Source of the DNA: Trichoplusia ni
Lineage: Eukaryota; Arthropoda; Insecta; Lepidoptera; Noctuidae
Reading direction: 5' to 3'
DNA length: 64,000 nucleotides
Assembly: GCF_003590095.1 (NCBI RefSeq)
Contig: NC_039494.1
Span: 992,001-1,056,000, forward strand
Shown here: positions 21,604 through 34,786 of the stretch, piece by piece
Layout: each line of letters begins with the position of its first letter
Numbering within the stretch: position 1 is the stretch's first letter
Notes under the pieces: generated by a model
Databases searched by the model: none
The model's input: the letters and a program-made list of their open reading frames with translations, nothing else
Told to the model about the DNA's origin: nothing
Made by a program: the position numbers and the translations under genes

Positions 21604-24600
21604 CTATTCGCAAGCCGTTCCTTCTACCGCCTTCTTAGTATCGATACTGAGTATTCTGTAGTTCACTTGGTTGGGGTCGATTGTTCTGTAGAGGAAACGA
21701 GCGAGTTTGTCTGTAAGCACCCATAAAGTCCCTTCATCGTCAACCTGGAAAGAAAATCCTCAACTTATTTCCATATAAAGATAAATAAAAAGAGTCATGT
21801 CTTTGCACGGTTAGATGCAACAAATACGGTTACGGTTACAAGCAAAATATTGTGGTAAAATCTATAAAAAATCAATCAAATGAAATAATCATTTGAATCC
21901 TAAACTTTATTATTTTAGAAACAAATGTTCGTCACTTACCTTCATGTCGTTAGGGAACTCAAACAATTCCGGGTTGCTGACAATAAGTGGATTGTTATCA
22001 ATTGTATACGGCTTTTTGGAATTCCAGCACGCTATGCCGTTGCGGTTCACCTTAAAGAAAGTAACAATTTATGAGTAAAAAACACGAGCTGATACTAAGT
22101 TTTTGCTCAGAAGGTCTTGAAAATGTCCAAATGCGAAGACACCAAGAACAAGAAGTCATTTCTAGGTACCAAATATCAGCAGTACGATAAGTTTTCTTAT
22201 ATAGCCCAGCTAGTATCACATTGCGATACATTTAAGTGTATGTAAAACCTCGTTTTTAGCTAAAGTTTTTGTGAATAGCCCATTGTTAAATTTTGCGAAG
22301 GTTGTGTACAAGAAGTAAATATAGAAGGAATGTCAGCCGTGGTGAAGGTTTGGCATTCGATATTATTGTTAAATGAAGGTTGTTATTGTATGCATTAGGT
22401 TTATTTGGTACTTGTCGCATTCATAACTCATATAAACGAATTCCCACAATCAGTGCTAGCTAATTGTCGTAGGTTTTTGTATACCATGTAGAAATACAGC
22501 AACTTATTTATCACACGTCAATCTAGATGTTCAGAAAATCTAGATAACACTAAGGAACAATGTTAGATGATCGCGATATAGCCGAAGCGGAACATATTGT
22601 TTGCATAAACAAATGCAGCACTTGTTTTTGCGTGCAATTATTGTTTAGCACTATTTTATTTATATCGTATGACGAAACACCTATTTTTTTAATCAGTTTA
22701 TATTTTATCAGTTAGGTTGTGTTGTTTAGCTTCCAAAGTAGGCAATCTTACCTGTGTGTAGAACAGCACGTGAGTTTTGGGATCGTAGAAACTGGCAGCC
22801 GATTGTGTATTTTGTCCTCTGTCACCCAGCAGCTGTAGATATAAAGGTTTTAGTACTTGTATAATTAAAAACAATTTCAGAATATTTCGCACTGACACGT
22901 TGCGCAACTTTTATGTTGGTATTCCGCCATTTATCGTAGTCATAAAAGGTAACGTTTTGAAAATGCAATATGAGAACACACTTTCTATAGGTGTGTTCAA
23001 CATTACTGATCAAACGAGATTGAATTGTTTCGTTATCTTACTACATAAATTATTCAATGTAACCGTGAGACGAATAGTAATAAGTCAGCAATCAAACCTT
23101 GAAGTCGTGGAACGCTTCGAGCTTGTCGATATGGTTGTAGTTGCGAAGCAATTCTGTGGACACGCAGAACTCCTTGGTGCTGGAGAATGCGTGGAAGAAC
23201 ATTGTCCGATACCTGTAATAATTAAAACAATTCTTCATTGTGAACTCAAATTTCGCAAGTAACCTACAATGCTAAAAATCATAATTAGGCGCTAGATTCA
23301 ATCAACAGAGTAAAGACGTATGACCTCGCTTTCAAGAGCTTTTTTAGTTTTGGGGTCAGTGTCGAACATCATATGTACCGTTAGACCAACGTTATTGGCA
23401 GAAAATTTAATGATAATCCTTCATTAATTTTAATGATTGAGACATTATGTTTCAATAAATTTTAATCATAAGACTGCAGTACCTAATGTCTATTCAAGTA
23501 TTATTCTTAAATATCTTTTACACATTCTAGCCTAAACTTTAAGCTGATCACCAATTAACTACTAGCCCGTTCTCTTAAACATATACAGTAGCAAGGATAA
23601 CACGTTATGAAACCAGCATTTTTTGTATTTGCAATCGTAAGTAGGTGTTCTTATACTACACGAATTGCATTTACATAAGTACACTGATTTATTTGCAATC
23701 AAAACTTTATTCCTTAAATTAATAAAATTATGAAAATTTTATTTACCGCAAACCAAACTTCCAAGTATTTCCACTATTGCCGGCATTTACAAAAGGTCAA
23801 CACGAACCGTATCCAAACTACAATTTATTGTTTAATAAAAAGGAAATAAGTCATGACAGTACATTTTTTTTGACCTTCCATCATTCCGAAAAAACTAAAA
23901 CATCGTTTAATATTAACAATATGCACAGTGGACTGTATCAAAAAAGTACTCTTACCCGTCTTCTCTTGGTTCCGAGAGAGCTAATCCAAACACACCATCG
24001 GTCCACTGGAACTCAATGCCGCTAACATTGTAGGATCCAGCCAGAGGTTCAAAGTGGAAGTAGTGGTGCGTAATACGCCAAGAGTCGTCCTGTTTCAGAC
24101 TGTACACGACTACCCCGTAACCACCAAGATCAGGAATGTAGGCGTAAGCATCATCGCAGGTGTCCTTAGTCACATCCACAACCTAAAAAAAAGGTAATAT
24201 AGAATACCCAATTGATAATTCTTCCTAAATATGTCTACTTAAGAGCTTTGGTTTATTAAAATTATAATAAACACTTACAATGTTTGCAAAGAATGAGTCC
24301 TCTTTCATATCTGAAGCTTTGCATTGATAGCGATGAATCAACTGATCGGTTTTTAAGTCAAATATTACAATTGAGGGACCATTGACTTGATTTCCAGCAC
24401 CTTAAACGTAAACAAATCGATAGATAAAGAATGCACATCATATGGTGAAAACTTTTTATCATCCGGGAAAGGTATTCCATTCCTGATTCAAAGCTAATAA
24501 TTATTTATTATTATTTATTACGCAGTTACGGCAAAGGGATTATTTATCCCTTCGCCGTAACTGCCTACTGCCCTGTAAGTGGCATTATAGTCCAAGATGT

Positions 24601-26245
24601 TTTATAATCCTATTAATAACCATTGGAAGTCGCTCTAAATCTATGATAAACTATCACGCTTTGGTCTCAATGCCTGTATAATTAATTATTTGTTTACTTA
24701 TAAAATCACAATTAATACAGTAGTTACAAAGGCGTACTCAGCCATGCCTGCAAAACCTTTATTGTGGTCTTACGAATAACTGACTTACGGAGCATTGTAA
24801 CAAGTCAGTTACAATTTATTGTGCATTGTTTTGCATGTTTAATTTTCCTAAGTAGTTACCGGTCACCTGATCTTATAGTCTTGTCATAAAACAAAATAAT
24901 CAGATAGTGACCTGTTATGGATTTGCTACTTACAGTAAGTCTCTACTCGAAAAAACTAACTGTAATAATGTTGCATTGGGAAAGGGAAGTCTATGGTATG
25001 TGATCCATGCTAAATTATTATTTTCTGTCGTTTATTAACAGGAAGTGAATTTCATGTACATTAAATAAACATAACACGTGTGCTAATATAATACTCTGCA
25101 ATTCGTAATTCAACAGGAACTGTATATTATAAAGTTAATTTATTTACAAATAAGTTGTCTTGCTACAGATTTATGATGAATATCAAAATATTAGGTTCTT
25201 TAACTGCAGGCATTACGCACAAAATCCTTTCTGAAACCTTGTCAAGTTCTTTTTGAAATACGGTTGGTATTTCCAAAATACTAACAACTGTAAAATTAAA
25301 AGCTTTATTTTTACTAACCTAATATGGTGTGGAATTAAATAATTACATGAACAGTAACATAGATAGTAGTAGGGTATCTATTAGTCGACAATTATGCATA
25401 ATATGAATAACGAATAATGTTCTGTGTACTAGAGCGAAACCATTTAGTGGCACTAGGTAACACATCCATACGTCGCAGTTTCGCAATGTTTACAAAAGCA
25501 TCCTTTCTAAAGTAATTAGTATTAATGTTCGATTGTTTTGACCTCTCGAAGCCTTAACTACGGGTATAGGCTTAAATATTTCAATTTAAATGTATATACG
25601 AACTTTTGTGACGAAGCGAAATTTATTAGGTTGATAGCGACATTTCGATTTATCAAGTTCTAGTCTACAATAGACATAAGGTAAGACCAACTTCAACTTA
25701 GTTTTTAACAATAAAACGGTTTAATTTATAAAGAAAAAAAATTGTTTCAAAAAATAAATACGCTAAAAGTTAAGAACACAATATTAATGTAAGTAGTATT
25801 TTTAGGAAAACTTACCAAAAATATCTGCCATTCCAGAATCAATGACCCAAAGCCTATCGCATTCGTCGACGAATACACGGAACACTGAGATTAGAGAGCT
25901 GTTTGAAGGTAGCTCTGTGGCTGTATCGGGTACAAAATTGTCTTTAAAAGACGGGTAGGGTTTCAGGAGTTGGTCTTGTGGGCCATCGAGGTCGACGTAG
26001 TTGAGTGTAGAAGCCACTCCAGCCTTCCATCTCGGTACAGTAACGAAGACTTTATTCCGCCAGCGAGCTAGCCCCAAAGGAAGATTGTTCTCAGGTATGA
26101 AGCGCTTCTCGCTGATAGCAGTCTCTCGAATTTCTGGAGACTCCCAAGTAAAATCCATCTGTTTCCAAGCAAACCTCACTTCTGGTGTAGCGGCATGGCA
26201 AACAGTTGCTACCGCTAGGGCTGCTAATAAGACGATTGCCCTCAT
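21604..26245 (-). CDS. Yellow/major royal jelly family protein, 7 coding exons
   Basis: Secreted protein of the yellow/MRJP family, a six-bladed propeller fold implicated in insects in pigmentation, cuticle and dopamine-derivative metabolism. Coding exons: 26245-25816, 24400-24279, 24182-23956, 23212-23098, 22832-22752, 22050-21940 and 21744-21604; a non-coding first exon lies at 29.5 kb. The spliced frame gives 408 residues, normal for the family. Signal peptide about 1-18, ending C-H-A. Family stretches in order: NNLPLGLARW, VFVTVPRWKAGV, VDECDRLWVIDSG (Cys129), SFFANIVVDV, FQWTDGVFGLAL, NTQSAASFYDPKTHVLFYTQ, CWNS, FPNDMKVDDEGTLWVLTD, then a Cys near the C-terminus. An NSS glycosylation site is at residue 114. 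By general look it belongs near the yellow-c/yellow-d group, but the member cannot be fixed without a tree. The start ATG lies 7 nt after a 3' splice site. Confidence 0.95.
24522..24564. repeat. 19-bp stem hairpin in an intron of the yellow gene
   Basis: GCAGTTACGGCAAAGGGAT (24522-24540), loop TATTT, then ATCCCTTCGCCGTAACTGC (24546-24564); one mismatch in 19 pairs. It lies in the intron after the first coding exon. Looks like a foldback or MITE remnant; a small-RNA precursor is a weaker possibility. Confidence 0.7.
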
Positions 26246-26499
26246 ATTTAATCTGAAATAAAAGACCCCATTATAAGCAGCTTTATAAAAACCGAACAGG
26301 TTTTTGGGTTATTTAACGAAAAGCATTATTTATTATGCACGACAACGAGTTTTTCCGGTTATATATTGCAAGCATAAACCTTTTTACTATTTCTGATTGA
26401 TTTCGTTGTAGGTTCCAAGGAAATTAATTGTTTTCCCCTGGGACACATCGAACTTAAGTGTTTCGGTGATTTTCGTTGGTTTCATTTTAGATCCTGAAG

Positions 26500-26806
26500 A
26501 GTTTCAATGACATGACAGGCATGTGTGGCGGGCTAAGTGGCAAACCATTGGGTTCAAAAACGGCAGGTACACCAGCAGTGACAAAAGCACGACGAATAAT
26601 GTCATTAATATTTGCATGATGCGGTATACGCCCCGAACTCCTGCGGCAGGACAGGCAATCGACTCTTTCACCGCATCGGCAAAGATGAGATGCGACACAT
26701 TGTACACCCAAACGCAAATTAATGGCGGGCCGGAAAAAAATGTTATCCAACATCGAACCAATGTTGGCTGAAGCCTACCAGAGGCCCGATTTCCATTCTC
26801 CCACAT
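26500..26806 (-). pseudogene. LINE-type retroelement pol fragment
   Basis: Minus-strand reading in two frames gives WENGNRASG, then LLDN-like MLDNIFF, LRLGVQC, a Cys/His cluster (SHLCRCGERVD), LSCRRSSGR, HANINDIIRRAFV and VPAVFEPNGL. I recognise this as the C-terminal part of a pol-like protein that recurs in insect retroelements (order: LRLG, HxCxCG, GLSC, GR..RH..IND.I.RA, LEP.GL). The GHHG portion before LSC is deleted and at least one frameshift is present. It sits in the 5' UTR intron of the yellow-family gene, 255 bp upstream of the start codon. The clade is not assigned. Confidence 0.6.
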
Positions 26807-28516
26807 ATGGTGTATTGTGTGTTGACGTATCCTATATCAAACTGCAAAGCTGCTTATCCCACTATCTTAGACAAAAACATGGTTCGTTAAGATCCGTTCC
26901 TAGGCAGGACAGCTTCCAATTATTTACTGCCTTGGTGATTTTCAGATCCTATGTGACATGCATAGAATCTGAAAATCAACCAGAGAAGAGCCTAAAATTT
27001 CTCGTCTTAATTTTTTAGTGCTATGGACCGAAGACAGAAACGCTGGTAAACTCGGGCTCGTAACTTATTGTTCAATTGAGGATGTTATGTGGATTACATT
27101 TTTGTAAGTTAAATGTTACCCACTGTTGTTTTGTAATAAGCGTTTATTCACATGACATCTAAAAATATTTCGGAAAGTTAAAGCCAAACAATAATATAAA
27201 GTTAAATTTATCCAAACATTCAAAGAATGACAAAGTGTAGACTGGATTTATTTAATTACACCTTAAATTGTCGCTTTCATAATTAAATCTCGCGGCTGGT
27301 ATTTTTGAATGGTGACAATTGTATTCATCTCGGCAAGATGTTGCAACTTGGTAATGACAGTATTGTGAAGCGGAGTATCTCCCAAAGTCTACAACAGTTT
27401 GAGTTTGCTCACGTTTTTGCAGTTGATCTTATTATTGAGAAATACCAAGATAACTGTAGTATTCTTCCTTATCGAGTCGATCGAGCTTGTTATGTATTCG
27501 GATGGCATGGGAACTGTGACGATGTTACGTAAATCTTAATAAAAGGTTCATAAAAGCTATGCGTCGCAAACTTGTACTGGGCCCGGCTGTTATTTAGATA
27601 TAAGCGATACAGAGATAGATCATATAAGGTTATACTGGCTGGTTATAATGTGTGGGTAGTTTGTTTACTTCCGATTTAAGTACACCACTTATGCAGAGAC
27701 AAGTCTGAATGTAAGAGAACGTGACGACGCCACAGGTTTTTGCGACACGCTCAAGGTTTACAGCTAGTTCAATGTAATGGTTGATGATACCCATTTACTG
27801 ACACAAGAAAAATCATTAACAGATCCATCAACATATAAGCTTAAAAGCGCAATTAGTATTGATAATTGTCTATTTGATTGCGTAGAGCGCAGATTGATTC
27901 ATATAATATTTAGAATTCACATCAAGTGACATAAAACATGCACAGCTATGTACCTACCTAGAGTAATTATGTTTTTCATTTAGTCTATTGTTATACGTAG
28001 GATGCTTCCTTATCACTGAAACACTGTTGAGAATATAACTTAGGTTCTTGGTGAATAATATTTGCCATAGAAAAAAGGAGAGCTTTCCTACTTACCTATA
28101 ATAATCAGAGAGTCTTAATTAATTAAGCCAACCTTTTGTTACATTGGCATTAAAACTTGTAGTGAAATTGCTGATGAATGAAAATAGGAGGAATTCTATA
28201 TTTAAAAGGTAGGAAAGTTTCTATTATATCCAATTGAACAACATAGGCGAATGTTAAAATACAATGTGCATGTGTAATTTCAATAATACTCAGAATCAAT
28301 TCTCAGAACACTAGAGGTTACACTAGAACGGTTCATCTAAATTCCTTTTAAAAATGCTTGGTAACACTCGGAAACCGCAGATTCATTAAACGACTATTAT
28401 TCTAAGAATAAAGGATCAATAAAAACAAAGAGCAATTTATTATTTACGTCACAATATCATATAAGTAGTTCTCTAATAGCTAGGTTTGAGAACTTTGCTG
28501 TATACTTAATCTTCTA

Positions 28517-28771
28517 ATACATAAAATTCCCGTGTCACGATGTTAGTTACCGTACTCCTCCGAAACGGCTTAACCGATTTTTACCAAATTTTATATGCGT
28601 ATTTAGTAGGTCTGAGAATATAACAACATCTATTTTTCATACCTTTAAGTGAAAAGAGTGGCTCACAATAAAATTAAGTTTTTTGTTTTTATGTTTTTAT
28701 GATGTGGCGTTAAAAATACATACAACTAGAAATAATTTATTAGGCAAAACAACGTTTGTTGGGTCAGCTAG
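28517..28771 (+). mobile_element. Interspersed repeat ending GGGTCAGCTAGT
   Basis: Blocks ATAAAATTCCCGTGTCACGA, ACTCCTCCGAAACGGCTTAAC, TAGGTCTGAGAATATAACAAC and AAACAACGTTTG followed by GGGTCAGCTAGT form a repeat I recognise as widespread in Lepidoptera. The CTAGT 3' end is shared with the other Helitron-like family here. It lies in the 5' UTR intron of the yellow-family gene. No coding capacity. Confidence 0.55.
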
Positions 28772-29451
28772 TGTAGTTATAAAATTAAGAAATGATATTA
28801 TCATTTTTTAGATATGTTTAAACACATATCGTTAAAAAACAGAAAAACAACATAAATTTTTAGGTTGCCAAAGCTTTTTTTTTTACTTTTCTCATCAACA
28901 TTTCTTATTGATTGCACTCAAAATACTCTAGATTTTTTAAGTAAATCTTTATTAAAGTCAATTCTGTTAACGCTTCTTTGTCCTTAACTGAATCTTTTGG
29001 ACCCTGATAATAAATTGACTCTACATAATTAATGTGTACGGACGGAAACAAAGAATCATTGCTTTCCTCAAGTTTTGTACTACAAACTTGTTCACTAAAG
29101 TAAGTGTAAGATTACTATGAAATCAATTAAGAACGGCTTAAATTCATAAGAAAGATATGCGCTATTGTGTACAGGTTATGCTTGCAAAACCAAAAACCAA
29201 ATTGTAAATTATATGTGTAACAGTAAGAAATATGTTTTAATTGCATATGTTTATTTTTTATTTATAATTATTAATTCACAAAAGTAAAATGAATTGAGAA
29301 CCGCTTTCGTTTTAGGTTAAATACCGTTATAAACTTGTTTTAAGCTTAATTTAACATTCAAGTTCCTAAAACATACCGCTTATAAGTTAAATTTGGAGCA
29401 TGCACTAAATACCTCTGTCAATTGCAGACTTATAATATTGAAAAACTTACG

Positions 29452-29542
29452 TGTGATTTAGGTGAGAAGTGGAAATAAACGAACGAAGGTAGTGAGGGTC
29501 AATCAGCCCGCGACCGGTTCAACGGGACCGCGTAGACAGACT
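29452..29542 (-). other. Non-coding first exon of the yellow-family gene
   Basis: About 90 nt between a probable start site (TTTAGTCTG, A near 29542) and a consensus donor CACAC/GTAAGT at 29450. The coding part of the gene begins 7 nt after a TTTTATTTCAG acceptor at 26253, so a 5' UTR exon is required, and this is the only promoter-plus-donor combination seen upstream in the right orientation. The patch is clearly more GC-rich than its surroundings. The implied intron is about 3.2 kb. Confidence 0.6.
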
Positions 29543-29566
29543 AAACAGTTCGAGGTCTCGCAAGCC

Positions 29567-29574
29567 TTTATATA
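29567..29574 (-). promoter_or_regulatory. TATA box of the yellow-family gene
   Basis: TATATAAA on the minus strand, 25 to 32 bp upstream of the inferred start site. The spacing is right for a TATA-dependent insect promoter, in keeping with the tissue- and stage-restricted expression known for this family. Confidence 0.6.
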
Positions 29575-29579
29575 TTCAT

Positions 29580-31117
29580 AACAACTTCTTGATACAATAG
29601 CTTTATTTACTACCTCGTTTGGTGTTTTAGGTTCTAAAGAGATGCTATAAATGTCGCACTAAACTTACACAAGAAAGGTTATTCAGAAATTATAAAATAA
29701 ATTGCGGTTTTAGAAAAAAACGATTCAACTTTTTTACGGTTTACGCTTTGCTGATTGCTATAGCATCTATTACCATGTCATGTTTAAACACACGACGATT
29801 GCGCGAGCGCTATGTTGTGAATTCGACTCGGATAGGTAATTCAAGGCCCAACCCCGTGACCAGTACATCCGTTGACCATTCAGTCGGGCCTATTACATTT
29901 AACCCGTATCTGACTCTCTGCTAATTTGCCATCATTCAAAAAAAGCTACTACTACAAACTACAACTGAGCGGTAACCACAATAATTGATAAACAACCTTG
30001 TAAATTTTCCAACATATTGTATAACAATATTTTTGTGATATTATTTCTCTGTCCTTTATATCTTTTACCATCGATCAAACTATGACTTTTATGAAAATTC
30101 AAGACATCCGTATTTTTATAAAAAAATTGCGCGAGTAGGTACTGAATACTGGTATTCTTAGAACGGTAGCCCGGCAATTAACCTTTTGATTCTAAGACTT
30201 GGCGTCAATTGTTTTTTAAATTAAATTAAATTTATAGTTAGACGTGCTCTACAATAAACATGAATAGTGGGTTGTGAGATGTTAAATATTTTATTAGTGA
30301 CTTGTTAAACGTACCTATCTTTAATGTAAGTTGTTATTTACTCCTTTCTCCTACGTTAAATTAAACTTTTATTTCCTCTCCTTTCTACAGTTTATACCTC
30401 CAAAAAATATATTTTTCATACGACTGCAATAAAGTAGATTTCCAAATTGTCAGCCAACTTTTTAAAGTCTCATAAGGAAACGAAAAAGACAACTTATTTC
30501 GCAAATATTGATACAAAATTGCTTAATAGGAATATTTTTCAACCACATTTTCCCAATCGAGATCGAAAAAATATTTTTGTTCGTCGTCATACAAAGTCAC
30601 CGAAGTCATATTTATCTCATTTTGGTACTTGACTTTAAACGGTAAACTTGATTTGTTCATTGTTTGAAAATGAAGATAAGTAAATAAGGCTTTGTTTAAC
30701 TGTATTTACCTTTTGATGCATTAAACACATTGTCCGACCCTTGGACATAAAATAAGTTAATAAGCACAGTTTTCAATATTTCCCTAAAGTAACAAATTAA
30801 TTCATAGGTGGTTACCTAGTTGTAATGATTTATTAGTTTTCAGGACTATCATAGGTTATTATAGGTTAGGTAAAATTATTATAAATAGATCGGGAAAATT
30901 TATTATAATCACAATTACTAGGTAATTCAATTTACGCTACTCTGCGGATAGGTTTTTTTTAATACGTAGGTCTGTACTCTTTTTAATATGGTTAAATAAA
31001 TTAGATTTTTTATAATTCCAGCATTTGAAAAATAATAGATGCTCTACATAAGTAGAAGTAGATTTTATTATTCTTTTGTGAGAATATACAATTCCAAAAA
31101 TAAACACCGGCGCGGCG
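29580..31117. other. Intergenic region upstream of the yellow-family gene
   Basis: AT-rich with short frames only. A GCGCGAGCGC palindromic patch occurs near 29800. No gene recognised. Confidence 0.5.
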
Positions 31118-31366
31118 GCGCCCCGATTCTGCTATTTTCAATAGTCAATGAATGATTGGCAGTTGGATTAAATTCGAAACTATTCCTATTCTCTTAAGCA
31201 TTTTGCCAACATAATAATTGGAAATTCATTGTATTGACCGTGAGTGCTCCACCCCTTACTTAATTTCTAATTATTGTGTAGAATAAGCTTAAATGAATAC
31301 GAAAATTGACATTTCAAGCCAAATTTCATTAATTCATCGGCCCTTGTAAATAGCAAAATGGGGCCC
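31118..31366. mobile_element. GGGCCC-type MITE, copy 1
   Basis: Ends GCCCCGATTCTGCTATTTT and AAATAGCAAAATGGGGCCC are inverted. Inside are ATTCCTATTCTCTTAAGCAT and AAATTGACATTTCAAGCC-like blocks shared with the copy near 41.0 kb. About 250 bp, no coding capacity. Confidence 0.8.
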
Positions 31367-34300
31367 TTCTTTCTGAATAAGATTATCATCGTAATAACAA
31401 CACCTGTTTTTTGAATTTTTGAGTTGAGTTTTGAGTTGTTATTGCTTGTGGGAAGTGAGCACCCAGCATGTTTAGGAATTTATTAAGTTACTCACTCATT
31501 CGCATCATTGTCATTGGAAGTGTTGCTATAGGGGCACATACACCAATTAGTTTCATTGTTATCTTTCGAATTCATTTAAATATTGAGGATGAAATTCGAC
31601 GTTCTAGGTATAGATAATGTACATGAAGGTACTTGACTCGAAGGTGGCACATAAGAAAATTTCTTAAAACAATAAAAGATGTTACACAAGCACAATTATC
31701 ACAGGTTAGCAATCAAGAAAATCCGGGAAATAATCCGAATTATTGTGTAGTCATAAACTGTAAAAACTAGAGGGTCTATCTTGAGTAATTCTCTCGTCGA
31801 GAACAACGAACCTACCTGAAACTAAAAGTGCTTGAGATAGAAGAAATAAACTCATAGGACCACTAGAGATCATGTTTATTAAACAAAAATATTTATGATA
31901 TATTTTTCCTGCATAAGTAGTATACCTATGTGATTCTTGTAGCTCTATTCTAACGCCATTTTTCTCTAACGGATCGAAAATTTATCTTTGACTTCGGGTT
32001 ATATAACGTATATAATTGTAATGGAAGAGTGTTATTAAAAGCAAGCAAATAAATAATGATGATTAATTAATTACGAGTATGCAGTATCCACAAGCTACGA
32101 ACAGCGAATCGCAAGTAAATTATATTTTGACCCTTTTCCCTTGACCTTCCTTGCAAAATGTAATGATTGCATAGCTATAGTCCTAGTATGTAAGCAATAG
32201 TATCGCGTAAAGATGGCATTACTTACATGTCAGCGATAGATCCATCGGTAGATATAAATCATCGGATTTTATGGGCAGGTGATGAGCTATTTGTCACATA
32301 AAAAGGTTATAATCTTGTTAGTATTAGTTACTAAATACGTAGTATATTATATAAAAATAATAATTAATAATAAATAAATAAGTCACATCGTGCGCTGCGA
32401 GGTATTTTTAGAAGTAGGGGAAAATGAACAAAGCTGATGCATGAAAATTGCTTAGTTTATGAATATTTCTTGAATAAATACACATTATAAATTGATAAGT
32501 ATAGTGTGAATATACAATTATACCTATGTGCTGGATTGATAGAAAGTTAATATGTGAATACTGTGGTCGCGGTTTATGTTTTGCACTGATCAGTCATGCC
32601 TCTTTCAAAGGTACAAGGTACCTTATTCTAAATTCAAACCGGACATTTCATTTCATTTCGTTCATTCAGTTTAATTTTACAGTACAGGATTAATTACTCA
32701 TTTGAATATTATACCCGAATCTTTGAACATCAGTGATTTACATATTTTTCTTTATTTCTATTTTATATAAAATGCAGTTTAACGACCTGAGACTTAACAA
32801 GCTCTATTAAATAACTATTAATGATAGAACATTCGATCGAGTCAGTTTGGTATTTTAATGTCAACTAAGACTAGTGAAAAGTAACCGATTTTTTTTTGTA
32901 GAGGCTAGTTAAATACCTTGACCAAAATATAAGTTAGGTACTGCATAAGTTATTATCAGCAACTATCGTGATTGTTTTCACTATCGTGTTATCTCATCAT
33001 TTTATACATAATCCCTGTAGTTTTTATTTGGTCTTAATTAATGTTGTTTAAAAATAAAAAAGCTCAACTAAACAATTAGCTTCTCATTCGTGCTCCCTAA
33101 CCGCTATCCTTGAACAATGCGGTGTTGAGTATTATTAAGACAAATAATTCAACCAAAGTAAGTGCATATTATCTAATCTCCTACAGTAATTTTGAGAGCA
33201 ATTACACTGAAACACAAAATGGAGCGTCGTATCTACACAGGTTAAAAAGAGGGATAATAATACTGTTCACTCTTTTCATTAAGGCTTGTTCATTTAAATT
33301 TATATTTCTTTATGTATATGATTCCATAAATAATCACATTAACAAAGCGCTCTATCTTTCACATTAGTCATTTTCTTTACACAAAGTTTAAAAGTCCATT
33401 CTTTATTAGTCGTTGCTTGAGATATGCAGGTACCTAATTGTATATACATTGTGTATTTATAAAATAATTACATTTGCTCTCACAGTTTTATGTCACGAAC
33501 CAAAGTCTTAACGAGCTAATTGATAGCAATCTTGACAGAGTTTTTGTTCTACAATTGGCGAAACCTGGTAAAAGCTTATTACACTAACCATAATGAAACT
33601 ATTATGTTTCTCAACGAAAACACGTGTTGTGAAATACAAGATTAGGCTAGAGGCTTAGATTCATTACCATCTACAAAATCTCAATAAATATTGATAGCAA
33701 TGTGTGATACCTAACTATTGGTAAAGCTAGATATCTGGCTTATTTAAATTATTAAGTGGGTCTATACCACGGAGATCAGATGTAATGAAATTGCAATTTG
33801 ATCTTGGAAATATGAGCAGCATAGAAAGAAGATGGCATGAACTAAGTACATATTTTATATAAAGCGATAGTCACAGATAGGCCGCTATTTTTGCACTATA
33901 TATCAGCAAAACTTTTTGTCATCTTTGTCTACAACAAACACGTAACATAATATCCTACGGAGATATTCAGCGATGTAAATTCCTGCCGATTTAAAATAAG
34001 GATTTTTTTATGAGCAAATTGTGTACCTTTTATTACCCATAGACTGCTCCAGAAGTTACAAAATGAATCTTGTTTAGTTTTTCCTTGATTGACCGAAATT
34101 GAAAGCACATACATAATATTTAACAGAAGTGCTTATTTTTCTATAACGCTTTTATTAGCTTCACCTTTATGTTTGTTTGTTTGTCCTTTTTACCCACTTC
34201 GAGGGGTCAGATTTCATTCAATATTTAGACTTATTGAGGATTTATTGGTAATTTTTAGTTAAAATTATTGTATTATCATCAGGATAATACAATAATTTGA

Positions 34301-34391
34301 ACTGAAAAATGACCAGTAAATAATAGTTAAAAAATCTAAACAAACATGCTTTCATAAATATTAGTATATTGATTTATCACTCTTATCCATA
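31367..34391. other. Gene-poor intergenic region
   Basis: About 3 kb of AT-rich DNA between MITE copy 1 and the Helitron-like copy 2. No gene, RNA gene or further repeat recognised. Confidence 0.5.
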
Positions 34392-34660
34392 ACTAGTTGT
34401 TGCCCGCGGCTTCGTCCGCGTGGTTTGAGATATAAGTTATGATTTATACCCGCCCTGTTTTTATTATATGATCTGATGATTTTATTATACATTTTCCAAT
34501 ATATGATCGCTCCCATTAGTCGCAGCGTGATGATATACATATAGCCTAAAACCTGCCTCGATGAATGGTCTATTCAACACAAAAATAATTATTCAATTTG
34601 AACCAGTAGTTCCTAAGATTAGCGCGTTCAAACAAACTCTTCAGCTTTATTAGTATAGAT
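34392..34660 (-). mobile_element. Helitron-like CTAGT element, copy 2
   Basis: Minus-oriented copy: ACTAGTTGTTGCCCGCGGCTTCGTCCGCG at the left, GATTAGCGCGTTCAAAC and TTAGTATAGAT at the right. Non-coding. The family's 5' TC..TACTAAT and 3' CTAG ends suit a Helitron, but a LINE 3' tail is not excluded. Confidence 0.6.
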
Positions 34661-34786
34661 TTGAAAATGATCGGATCATTTATAAAAGCGTGTTTTTCGT
34701 CATTTATTTGCAAATAAATGCCAAAAGTCTAACGCTACAATTAGGTATTGTAAGCAAATTTCTGTTTTGCTAGAATACACTTTGCT

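Noticed and set aside
22900..23262. Plus-strand 120-codon frame
   Set aside because: It is antisense across an exon and introns of the yellow-family gene and has no family features.
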